NCBI RefSeq assembly: GCF_000522505.1
Contig: NZ_AZMV01000007.1
Coordinates: 558,001-622,000, forward strand
DNA length: 64,000 nt
DNA from: Bifidobacterium moukalabense DSM 27321
GTDB lineage: Bacteria; Actinomycetota; Actinomycetes; Actinomycetales; Bifidobacteriaceae
Reading direction: 5' to 3'
Shown here: positions 41,702-50,320 of the stretch, one piece after another
Position numbering within the stretch: position 1 is the stretch's first letter
Layout of the letters: each line of letters opens with the position of its first letter
Program-made: the position numbers and the translations under genes
The notes under the pieces: model-generated
The model's input: only the letters and a program-made list of their open reading frames with translations
Told to the model about the DNA's origin: nothing
Databases searched by the model: none

Positions 41702-43195
41702 ATGACGGCATCAACCGTTTCGGGAAGCTCCATAGGCAGCGTGACCTATGTCGAAACCGACAAGGACTATTTCACAAAGCGTCAGCTCAAACGCACCGCG
41801 GGAGCGTTCGGCCTATGGGCCATCGGCATCGCGGCGGTCGTCTCCGGTGACTTCTCCGGGTGGAACGGCGGCATAGCGCAGGCCGGCTGGGGTGGCATGC
41901 TCGTGGCCGCCCTTGTGGTGTACCTCATGTACGTGCTCATGCTCAACTCCATCAGCGAGATGGCCTCCGCCATGCCGCACACCGGCGGCGCATACTCCTT
42001 CGCCCGGGCGGCCATGGGTCCGTGGGGTGGCTTCTTCACCGGTCTCGCGGAAACCGTGGAGTATGTGATGACCGCGGCCACCATCGTCTATTTCTCCTCG
42101 GCATACGCCGATGCGATCCTGTCCGATCTGACCGGCTACTCGCTTGACGATCACGGTCTGCGTTGGATTTGGTGGCTCGGCCTGTATGTCATCTTCGTGG
42201 TGGTCAACTGGCTCGGAGCCGAAACCTCCTTCCGTTTCGCCGAAGTCGTGTCGATTGCCGCGCTCGCCATCGTGGCACTGTTCGGCATCGGCGCGTTCGC
42301 AACGGGCAAGGCCGATTGCTCCACGCTGCTCAACATCACGCCGACGAATGGCGGCTCCGCATTCCTGCCGTTCGGGCCGGGGGCCATCTTCTACGCCATG
42401 CCGTTCGCCATGTGGCTGTTCCTCGGCATCGAACAGCTACCGTTGGCCGCCGAAGAGGTCCGCGAGCCAGAGAGGAACATTCCGAAGTCCTCCCGTTTGT
42501 GCATCTTCACCCTGGGGCTGTCCGCGCTGATCATCGTGTTCCTCAATCCGGCCGTGGTCGGTTCCGAGGCGCTCGCCGGTTCCGATGAGCCGTTGCTCGA
42601 CGGCTATCGTGCGATTCTGCCCGGCAACCTTGCCGCAGTGCTCTCCGCCTTCGCGCTCATCGGTCTGCTCGCCTCAATCCAGGGCATCATGTTCGCCTAT
42701 GGACGCAACCTGTATTCGTTGTCGCGCGCAGGCTATTATCCGGCGTTCCTGTCGCTGACCGGCAAGAAGAAGACGCCGTACTGGGGTCTGATCGTCGGGG
42801 CCATCATCGGCTTCGCGGCATTGTTCATCATCGCCTATGGCGGTTCCGGCGCGGGCTCGGTCGTGCTTAACATCGCCGTATGGGGCGCCGTGCTGGCCTA
42901 TCTGCTGCAGATGATCTCCTATGTGTTGCTCAAGAGGAACATGCCCGACATCACGAGACCCTTCACCAGCCGCTTCGGCGTGCCGGGTGCGGTAATCGCC
43001 GGCCTGCTGGCTCTGTGCATCTTCGTGGCGGTGCTGCTCAACCCCGACTACCGTCTGGCCGTCTACACCATGGTGGCCATCTACATCCTCGCCACCATCT
43101 TCTTCGCGGTCTATGGCCGCAAGCACCTGGTGCTCTCCCCGGAAGAGGAGTTTGCCGCATCCGGCGGCAAGATCGAGTACAGGACCGAGGGCTGA
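41702..43195 (+). CDS. APC-superfamily permease, ethanolamine-permease-like
   Basis: The 497-residue protein has about twelve predicted helices. The segments VVSGDFSGWNGGIAQAGWGG and SAMPHTGGAYSFARAAMGPW match the ethanolamine permease branch of the amino acid-polyamine-organocation superfamily. It would import ethanolamine or a related amine at the cytoplasmic membrane. GAGAGGAAGG lies upstream of the ATG. It sits between the kinase and the class III PLP enzyme, with a terminator after it. The substrate is inferred, not proven. Confidence 0.8.
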   Translation: MTASTVSGSSIGSVTYVETDKDYFTKRQLKRTAGAFGLWAIGIAAVVSGDFSGWNGGIAQAGWGGMLVAALVVYLMYVLMLNSISEMASAMPHTGGAYSFARAAMGPWGGFFTGLAETVEYVMTAATIVYFSSAYADAILSDLTGYSLDDHGLRWIWWLGLYVIFVVVNWLGAETSFRFAEVVSIAALAIVALFGIGAFATGKADCSTLLNITPTNGGSAFLPFGPGAIFYAMPFAMWLFLGIEQLPLAAEEVREPERNIPKSSRLCIFTLGLSALIIVFLNPAVVGSEALAGSDEPLLDGYRAILPGNLAAVLSAFALIGLLASIQGIMFAYGRNLYSLSRAGYYPAFLSLTGKKKTPYWGLIVGAIIGFAALFIIAYGGSGAGSVVLNIAVWGAVLAYLLQMISYVLLKRNMPDITRPFTSRFGVPGAVIAGLLALCIFVAVLLNPDYRLAVYTMVAIYILATIFFAVYGRKHLVLSPEEEFAASGGKIEYRTEG

Positions 43196-43216
43196 GCGGC
43201 AATACCGTAATCGGAT

Positions 43217-43264
43217 AACGGCATGCATCGCATGAGACATCGTCAATGCGGTCATGCCGTTTTT
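43217..43264 (+). terminator. Terminator between permease and class III enzyme genes
   Basis: AACGGCATG pairs with CATGCCGTT, followed by TTTT, so the downstream gene probably has its own promoter or depends on read-through. Confidence 0.65.
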
Positions 43265-43403
43265 AGATCCGAGCGTCGCCAAAAAAATCTACCAAATAAG
43301 CGGAAAATGGCGGAAATGGTTTGTTTCCGTGCCGTATCAGCCCCTCAACAAAACCGCGTTACCGTTTGGGTGACGCCAAGGAGAGCCAACGAAAGAAGGA
43401 ATC

Positions 43404-44768
43404 ATGGCCACTCGATCAACCATCATGGACACCAACAGCTTCCGTCCGGAGATGGCGGACGCACTCGACCCGGCAACGCGCAGGCTTACCGAGGAACGCA
43501 ACGTGCTCGGACCGGCCTATCGCCTGTTCTACCGCAATCCGGTGCATCTGGTGAAAGGCATCGGTTCGCATCTATGGGATGCCGATGGCGAGGAATATCT
43601 CGACGTGTACAACAACGTGGCATCCGTGGGCCACTGTCATCCGCGTGTGGTCGAAGCGCTGTCGAAGCAGGCTTCGATGCTCAACACCCACACCCGCTAC
43701 CTGCACGAGAACATCCTGCACTATGCGGAGGATATCCTCTCCACCATGCCCGACGAGCTCGACCGCATCATGTTCCAGTGCACCGGCTCCGAAGCCAACG
43801 ATCTGGCCATCCGCGTGGCTCAGACCTACACCGGTGGTGAGGGCGTGATCGTGACGCACGAGGCGTACCACGGCAACTCCGCCCTGACCTCCAAACTGTC
43901 GCCGGCCCTCGGCACCGCACAGACGCTAGGTCTCAAAATGCGTATGATTCCCACGCCTGATACCTACCGTCTCGAGATCGCAGGCAAGGCGGCTTCGGAA
44001 TGCACCGCCGAGGAATTCGGCAGCTGGATGGCCGGCGAGGTGCGTAAGGCCGTGGCCGATATGGAGCGTCATGGCATCAGGTTTGCGGCCCTGCTCGCGG
44101 ATTCCATCTTCTCGTCCGACGGCGTGTACCCCGACCCGGTCGGCTATCTGAAGCCGGTCATCGACACCGTGCACGAGCTTGGCGGCGTGTGGATCGCCGA
44201 TGAGGTGCAGCCCGGCTTCACCCGTACCGGCGACGCCTTCTGGGGCTTCGGACGCCAGGGCATCGTACCGGACCTGGTCACCTCCGGCAAGCCCATGGCC
44301 AACGGTCTGCCGACCTCGTTGATGGCGGCCCGGCACGAGGTGCTTGAACCATTCGCCGGCTCCATCCCGTACTTCAACACCTTCGGCGGCAATCCGGTGT
44401 GCATGGCCGCGGCCCAGGCGGTGCTCGACGTAATGCGCGACGAAGATACCATGGGCAATGCCAGGAAGGTGGGCAAGGTGTTCAAGGATGCCGTCGCGTC
44501 CCTTATGCCGTCTCATCCGTGCATCGGCGACGTGCGCGGCGCGGGCCTGTACATCGGATGCGAGGTCGTCAGGCCGGGCACCAAGGAACCTGACCAGAAG
44601 GCGGCACTCGACATTCTCGAAACCCTGCGCGACAACCACATCCTCACGTCGGTGTGCGGTCGCTACGGCAACATTCTCAAACTACGGCCGCCGCTGGTGT
44701 TCAGTGAGTCCGATGTGGACTGGTTCATGGACGGATTCACCAAAACACTCGAAACATTGGAGCTGTAA
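43404..44768 (+). CDS. Class III PLP enzyme, AGXT2L/phospho-lyase-like
   Basis: The 454-residue enzyme is a class III (ornithine-aminotransferase-fold) PLP protein. YLDVYNNVASVGHCHPRVVE, LNTHTRYLHENI and TGSEANDLAIRVAQ resemble the AGXT2L group, as does the PLP lysine context VTSGKPMANG. In animals, AGXT2L members are phospho-lyases acting on phosphoethanolamine or phosphohydroxylysine, not aminotransferases. With a kinase and permease next door, I infer that it cleaves a phosphorylated amino alcohol to an aldehyde, ammonia and phosphate. A plain aminotransferase role remains possible. AAGGAATC precedes the ATG. Confidence 0.8.
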   Translation: MATRSTIMDTNSFRPEMADALDPATRRLTEERNVLGPAYRLFYRNPVHLVKGIGSHLWDADGEEYLDVYNNVASVGHCHPRVVEALSKQASMLNTHTRYLHENILHYAEDILSTMPDELDRIMFQCTGSEANDLAIRVAQTYTGGEGVIVTHEAYHGNSALTSKLSPALGTAQTLGLKMRMIPTPDTYRLEIAGKAASECTAEEFGSWMAGEVRKAVADMERHGIRFAALLADSIFSSDGVYPDPVGYLKPVIDTVHELGGVWIADEVQPGFTRTGDAFWGFGRQGIVPDLVTSGKPMANGLPTSLMAARHEVLEPFAGSIPYFNTFGGNPVCMAAAQAVLDVMRDEDTMGNARKVGKVFKDAVASLMPSHPCIGDVRGAGLYIGCEVVRPGTKEPDQKAALDILETLRDNHILTSVCGRYGNILKLRPPLVFSESDVDWFMDGFTKTLETLEL

Positions 44769-44801
44769 AACGAAAGGAGATACGGCAAGGAGGGCGCGGA
44801 T

Positions 44802-45578
44802 ATGGAAGATCGCATCGACGCGGGCCGAAGGAGGCCGGCGACGAGTGAACTGGTCCACCGTATCCGAGCCCTTATCCGTGACCAGGAACTGCAGCCGGGG
44901 GAGAGACTCGGCTCGGAACGTGCGCTCGCACAATCCTTCGGCATCAGCCGTTCCGACCTGAGAACGGCTCTGGCGGTGTTGGAGGCATCCCACGAAGTCA
45001 TCCGCAAGATCGGTCGTGCGGGCGGCATCGTCGTATCCGACGGCCGGTTGGAACGCAACATCAACACCGTCGAATCGTTGCCGGCCATCGCAAGGCGGCA
45101 GGGCATGCGGGTTTCGTCGAAGGTGTTGCAGGCCGTGATCGCCCCGGCCTCGCCCTCCGATATACGACTTCTGAAGCTGCCCGGCGAACATCCGATGATC
45201 TACGACATCACCCGTCTGCGGCATATCGAGGATCGGCCGCTGTCCGTGGAACGGTCGCGATTGCCCGCATACCTGTTCCCGATGTTTTTGACGCGCGACC
45301 TGACCACGCCGTTCTACACGATGTTCGAGCGGGACTATGGCATTCGCCCGTATAGCGTGGATGAGACGTTGGAATCCGTGGTCGGCGGCGATCGGGAGAA
45401 CGAGTTGCTCGAGATCGAACCGGAGACGCCGCTGATGCGTATTCATAGAATCGCGTTCACGGATGAAGGAACGCCATTCGAGCGTGCCATCGATGTGTAT
45501 ATCGCCGACCGTATGCGCTTCACCATGCATCATTCCGGATACGTGCGGCTTTCCGCCACTCATGCCTCGGCGAAGTGA
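44802..45578 (+). CDS. GntR-family (HutC/UTRA) transcriptional regulator
   Basis: The 258-residue protein has an N-terminal winged helix (LVHRIRALIRDQELQPGERL, SERALAQSFGISRSDLR) and a C-terminal UTRA effector domain (LKLPGEHPMIYDITRLRHI, EPETPLMRIHRIAF). UTRA domains bind small catabolites such as sugar phosphates or histidine derivatives. It follows the class III enzyme by 33 bp, with AAGGAGGG upstream. It is the natural local regulator of the kinase-permease-lyase set; its operator was not identified. Confidence 0.85.
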   Translation: MEDRIDAGRRRPATSELVHRIRALIRDQELQPGERLGSERALAQSFGISRSDLRTALAVLEASHEVIRKIGRAGGIVVSDGRLERNINTVESLPAIARRQGMRVSSKVLQAVIAPASPSDIRLLKLPGEHPMIYDITRLRHIEDRPLSVERSRLPAYLFPMFLTRDLTTPFYTMFERDYGIRPYSVDETLESVVGGDRENELLEIEPETPLMRIHRIAFTDEGTPFERAIDVYIADRMRFTMHHSGYVRLSATHASAK

Positions 45579-45669
45579 CGGAGCCGTCTTTCGTCCGTTT
45601 CGCGCCCGCTCCTCTCGTCAAAGGAAGATGAGCGGAACCGGTGGACCGGCCACCTCTGAGGGGATCGGG

Positions 45670-46356
45670 TCAGACGATGCGCCGGTCGGCGGCCCAGCGG
45701 GTGAGTTCGGTACGGTTGGACAACTGTAGCTTGCGCAATACCGAGCTGACATGCGTCTCCACGGTCTTGATGGAGATGAACAGCTCGGCGGCCACTTCCT
45801 TATACGTGTAGCCGCGCGCAATCAGACGCATGACCTCCTGTTCGCGATTCGACAGACGATCCAGCTCATCGTCGTGGATCGGGCCACCGTCGTCGCCGAA
45901 CGCGCCGCCGGAAGACGCGCCCTGAAAGGCGGAAAGCACGAATCCCGCCAGCTTTGGCGAGAACACCGCATAGCCCTCATGCACCTGTTTGATGGACGAG
46001 ATCAGATCGTCGCCGGAAATCGTCTTGGTCACGTAGCCCTGCGCTCCGGCACGAATCACGGAGCCGACGTCCTGCGGCGAATCCGATACCGACAGTGCCA
46101 GGAATACGGTATTGGGGGAGTAGGCGCGCGAGCGGGTGAGGATTTCCGCACCGCCACCGCCTTCGCCGCCCGGCACATGCACGTCAAGCAATACCACATC
46201 CGGTTTGGTCTGTGCGATCATCGCCACCGATCCCTCGACATCCGGCGCCTGCCCGACGATGTTGAAATGCGGCTGTAGTGTGGCGATCACGCCTGCGCGG
46301 AACATCTCATGATCGTCGACCACGGCGATGCGGATCGGCTGCTCCTGCTCGTTCAT
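45670..46356 (-). CDS. LuxR/NarL-family response regulator
   Basis: The 228-residue protein has a receiver domain (RIAVVDDHEMFRAG, phospho-acceptor Asp in VVLLDVHVPG, Lys in YVTKTISGDD) and a LuxR HTH (LSNREQEVMRLIARGYTYKE, ISIKTVETHVSSVLRKL). Its start overlaps the stop of the histidine kinase gene by 4 bp, so they form one two-component system. It probably regulates the PspC proteins encoded next to it. Confidence 0.9.
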   Translation of the reverse strand: MNEQEQPIRIAVVDDHEMFRAGVIATLQPHFNIVGQAPDVEGSVAMIAQTKPDVVLLDVHVPGGEGGGGAEILTRSRAYSPNTVFLALSVSDSPQDVGSVIRAGAQGYVTKTISGDDLISSIKQVHEGYAVFSPKLAGFVLSAFQGASSGGAFGDDGGPIHDDELDRLSNREQEVMRLIARGYTYKEVAAELFISIKTVETHVSSVLRKLQLSNRTELTRWAADRRIV

Positions 46357-47835
46357 TGCTGCTCCTTGGCTTGGTCTGCATCGGCCTTACCGGTTTTGGG
46401 CCGTTCGGCGGCGATCGGCATATGCATGCGCACCTCCGTGCCCCATTTCGGTCTCGATACAATCTCCACTGTACCGCCGCGTCGTTTGATACGCCCGATA
46501 ATCGATTCGCGAATGCCAAGGCGGTTCGCCGGAACCGTGGCGATGTCAAAACCTTCGCCATGGTCGCGTACGAACACTTCGACCATGTTCTCGCCCGCCT
46601 CGCAATACACGGAGATCGGCTCTGCACCGTGGGTCACGGCGTTGATGAGCGCCTGTTGCGTGGCATCGAGCAATGCGTCGGTCTGTGCGCTCGGCTGCGC
46701 GTCACCCACCGTCACCACTTCGATCGGCTTGCCGTGCGTGTCCTCCACCAGCGCCGCGATCTGCTTTAACCCGGCATTGACGGAACGATCCGACGTGGTG
46801 CGTTCCTGGTACAGCCATTCACGCAGCTCGCGTTCCTGCGAGCGGGCCAACGAGAAGACGGTCTGCTGGTCGGCGGCATGCAGCTGGATCAGCGCCAACG
46901 TCTGCAGCACGCCGTCGTGCAGATGGGCCGTCATATCGGCGCGTTCCTCCTCACGTTCCTTCAACGCGCGTTCGGTGCCGAGGTCGCGGATCAGCGCGAC
47001 GATCCATGGCACAATCGCCAGCATCGCGCCGATCAGCAACGCCAGACCCGCGATGGCGAACGTCCACGTCGGGTGATCCGAGACGGGCAGGTAGCGCAGT
47101 CTGCCGAAGACGTAGACCACGTAACCGATGAAAATCAGCACGATGCCACCGAGCATCGTCCACAGCTGGCCTTCCTTCGCGTTGTAGCGCAGCCAGGATA
47201 CGCCGATGCCGATGGCGACGAACAGCAGCGGGAGGATGAGCGTACGGTCAATGCCGCTGATCAGCATCGCGCAACTGACGGCGATCAGCACCAGACCCGC
47301 CAATGCGATCAGCGCGGGTTTCGGTGCGTTTTTCAATAGATGTTCCAGGCTTTCCCCGGAGTCCTGCATGTTTTCGGTAGCGCTGGGAACTTCGACCCGG
47401 ATGCTGCCGGACTGCGATTCGCCGGTCATCGTATGCGTGCGCTGGGGGGGCGTTCGCGTATGGGGCATTGCCATGGGATAGCGGCGACCGGCTGATCGGC
47501 TGCTGCTCGGCCAGTCGGTACGCCTGCTGCACGGGATCTCCCACCGGAACGGTCAGCCATAGGAAGATATAGGCAATCACACCCGCACCGAACGCGAACG
47601 TCGAGGCAATGGCGATCAGGCGGATCAGTCCGACCGACACGCCGAGATGCATGCTGATGCCCTTGCAGACGCCTGCGAACCAACGTCCGTATTGCGGGCG
47701 CATCAACGGCAGGCGGGCGGGCCTGATCGGAGCGGATTCGTACGGATCGCGATCGCCTAGGTAATGGCGTGCGTACACCGAACTGGCATAGTCATACTCG
47801 TATTGCGTGTATCGCGGTGCTCCATAGGACTTCAT
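46353..47835 (-). pseudogene. PspC-domain sensor histidine kinase, frameshifted at a C run
   Basis: On the minus strand the gene starts MKSYGAPRYTQYEYDY with a PspC membrane domain (RPQYGRWFAGVCKGISMHLG). It continues with several helices, a HisKA_3 domain (ADMTAHLHDGVLQTLALIQL, phospho-acceptor His) and a HATPase domain ending in IGRIKRRGGTVEIV. PspC and kinase parts lie in different frames. Seven bases (C on the minus strand, G at 47444-47450) join them; six would fuse ANAPP to QRTHTMTG in one frame, the usual PspC-kinase fusion. A separate kinase start further down is possible but lacks the PspC sensor. Confidence 0.75.
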
Positions 47836-47948
47836 GGTTCCATTGTGCCGCGTGGGGGACTCCGGATCGGGGCTTTCATCCCGTGTTCAGGGCAGATTCA
47901 GGGTGTTCCCCGATAAGTATGGCAAGTGCGGATTGATGTAATGGAGCC

Positions 47949-49832
47949 ATGAGCAATGCAAACCATGATCCGCGAAACAGCCAGTGGAACGCATCGCGGC
48001 AGCCTGCAGGCCGGCCGCAGCCCTCCCCCTCCAACCGGTTCTTCGCGTGGATTCGAAACAGTCAGCTGAAGCGGGGGCGCGACCGTTGGGTCGGCGGTGT
48101 CTGCGACGGGCTTGCCCGTCGTCTTGGTTGGAATGTGGCGCTGGTGCGTGCGCTGGTGATTCTCACCTCGCTGTTCTTCGGATGCGGCGCCGCCTTCTAT
48201 GGCATGGCCTGGTTCCTGCTGCCGGACGAGACCGACGACCGTATTCTGTGCGAGGAACTGATTGCCGGCCGTTGGGATTGGGGCTGCGTCGGCGTGTTTG
48301 TGTGCATGGCGATCGCCATCTGTCTGCCGGGAGCGGGCTGGGTGGCCTTCGCAGTGGCCGCGCTTGCGCTGTGGCTGATGGTGAATCGACAGACCTATGC
48401 GCCGACCTGGCAGCGGCAGGCGCAATATGGGCCGGTGCCGCAAAACCCCTATGTCCCCGGTGCGCAGGGTGCCGCCGGACCGGTGCCACCGCGCAATCCG
48501 CCGTTCGTGGCGACAACGGATGGACCAAAACCGGTTTCGCCATGGTATCAGCGTGGCGTACCGCCACAGCAAGGCATGCCACCGCGGAATCCTCCCTATC
48601 GGCAGAATCCGGCCAACGGTACGGGCGGCGCCGTTCCGCCGCGGGCCCATGTATCGCAGCAGCCGATGAACGGACCGGCTGCGTTCGCCACGGCCAACGT
48701 GCCGCCGACCTTCACCGCACCGGCCGCGCCGATCGAGCCGCAGCCGCGGTACGGGCGCAGAAAACCGGCCGGACCTTTCCTGGTGCTCCTGACGCTCGGC
48801 CTCGCACTGCTTACGGCGGCCGGACTGTGCTGGTACTGCACGTCCTACGGTTCCGGCATGAGTCAGAATGCCGTTGCGGACAAACTGCAGATGACGACGC
48901 TGGTCGCAGGCGGATTCTGCCTGCTGATGGGCGTGATCATCATCATCCTTGGATGCATGGGCCGACGTACCGGCGGGTTGCACCCGCTGACATGGCTTGC
49001 CGCGGCCATGGCCGTCATCATGGTGCTGTGCACCGGAACCTACTCCATCTGCTGGTACGGGTTCAGGCAGAACGACACCTATCGGACCGTCGCGCTTGAG
49101 GGTACCAAGGTGATGGGCTCGTCGGCCGCGCAGATGAAGCGATACCGCGAGGGCATCTCCGTTGTCGGCAACGACTACGACAGTGACGTGCTGCATATCG
49201 ACCTGAGCCAGTATGGCAAGACCAACGGCTCGCACAAGGTGAAGCTCAACGACGGCACCATGGGCGACAGCACCTGCCCGACGGGAACGATCAATATGAC
49301 CGTATCAAGCGCCCAGGTGGTGGTGACGCTGCCGGACGGCTGCTGGTGGGCCTTCGGAGGGAACGGGGACGAAGACTACGGCGGATACTCCATTCAGGAT
49401 TTCGTCGGGGGACCGTCCGAAATCGATGTGATGGATGCCAACGGTGTCGGCATCATCGACGGCGTATTCTCGTTCGACCTTACCGACCGATCCCACGTTA
49501 CGGCGGGGCGACGGGCCCTCGACACCACGGACCGGGACACGGGTTGCCGGTTCATGCGTCCGAATGATTCCACGGATTCGGATGCATCGGATGATGCATC
49601 CGGCACCGCGAAAACACGGGAGTTCGATTCCCCGTTCAAGGATGTCGATACCGACAAGGCCCTGAACAAGGTCTACGCCCAGCACTGGTACTGGCCATGC
49701 CTGACCGGGGAAGGCAAGGCCCCGCAACTGGATCTGAGAATCAGCCCACATATGACCATCGGCGGCAGCGTCACCGTGCAGTACGCTTCGCAGAACTCGC
49801 TGCCGACTTTCAACGCAAAGGAGACGAAATGA
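47949..49832 (+). CDS. PspC-domain multi-pass membrane protein
   Basis: The 627-residue protein carries a PspC domain (RDRWVGGVCDGLARRLGWNV), helices around residues 57-80 and 97-135, a Pro-rich linker (about 140-270), then three more helices and an extracytoplasmic C-terminal domain (residues about 380-627) rich in Asp and Thr. PspC-type proteins sense or protect the envelope. It diverges from the PspC-kinase operon across 113 bp that must hold both promoters. Its TGA overlaps the next ATG. Confidence 0.8.
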   Translation: MSNANHDPRNSQWNASRQPAGRPQPSPSNRFFAWIRNSQLKRGRDRWVGGVCDGLARRLGWNVALVRALVILTSLFFGCGAAFYGMAWFLLPDETDDRILCEELIAGRWDWGCVGVFVCMAIAICLPGAGWVAFAVAALALWLMVNRQTYAPTWQRQAQYGPVPQNPYVPGAQGAAGPVPPRNPPFVATTDGPKPVSPWYQRGVPPQQGMPPRNPPYRQNPANGTGGAVPPRAHVSQQPMNGPAAFATANVPPTFTAPAAPIEPQPRYGRRKPAGPFLVLLTLGLALLTAAGLCWYCTSYGSGMSQNAVADKLQMTTLVAGGFCLLMGVIIIILGCMGRRTGGLHPLTWLAAAMAVIMVLCTGTYSICWYGFRQNDTYRTVALEGTKVMGSSAAQMKRYREGISVVGNDYDSDVLHIDLSQYGKTNGSHKVKLNDGTMGDSTCPTGTINMTVSSAQVVVTLPDGCWWAFGGNGDEDYGGYSIQDFVGGPSEIDVMDANGVGIIDGVFSFDLTDRSHVTAGRRALDTTDRDTGCRFMRPNDSTDSDASDDASGTAKTREFDSPFKDVDTDKALNKVYAQHWYWPCLTGEGKAPQLDLRISPHMTIGGSVTVQYASQNSLPTFNAKETK

Positions 49833-50320
49833 CCGACGACAAGACCCGTGCGATGCCGGCGGGCGGTACGGCGCGGGAAGATGAGCCGACCACGGTATTG
49901 CCTACCGCCGAAGATACGTCGGCATCGGAAACGACCGTGCCGATGTTCGAAAAGCCCGCGGAACATGCCGATTATTCCATACGGCAGACCGCAAAACCGG
50001 TGACTACCACCACATCGAACGGCGACCTGATCATCCGTCCCTCCGGACCATCGGGCGCGACCATCACCTTAGGCGTGTGCATCGCGCTGATCGGTGCGAT
50101 GGCGGTGATGTGGGGCCTGAAATCCCCGATGGATCTGTGGGGGGTGGATCCGCGGTTGCTCGCCGTCGGCACCATCGGCGGATTGGGCCTGGTGCTGATC
50201 GTCATCGCGTTCGTGTGGGCGATCGTCAGGCTGGTGCAGGGGGCCAAGGCCGAACGTAGGGCCTCCGAGGCCGCCGATGACGCGATCGACACCCACAACG
50301 ATCGGGCGCCGATGCGGTGA
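49829..50320 (+). CDS. Small two-helix membrane protein
   Basis: The 163-residue protein has a polar Thr/Glu-rich N-terminus with DEPTTVLPTAEDTSASETT and two hydrophobic segments (about residues 73-95 and 112-138), then a charged C-terminus. Function is unknown. Its ATG at 49829 overlaps the PspC protein stop by 4 bp, suggesting coupled translation and a role in the same envelope response. Confidence 0.7.
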   Translation: MTDDKTRAMPAGGTAREDEPTTVLPTAEDTSASETTVPMFEKPAEHADYSIRQTAKPVTTTTSNGDLIIRPSGPSGATITLGVCIALIGAMAVMWGLKSPMDLWGVDPRLLAVGTIGGLGLVLIVIAFVWAIVRLVQGAKAERRASEAADDAIDTHNDRAPMR

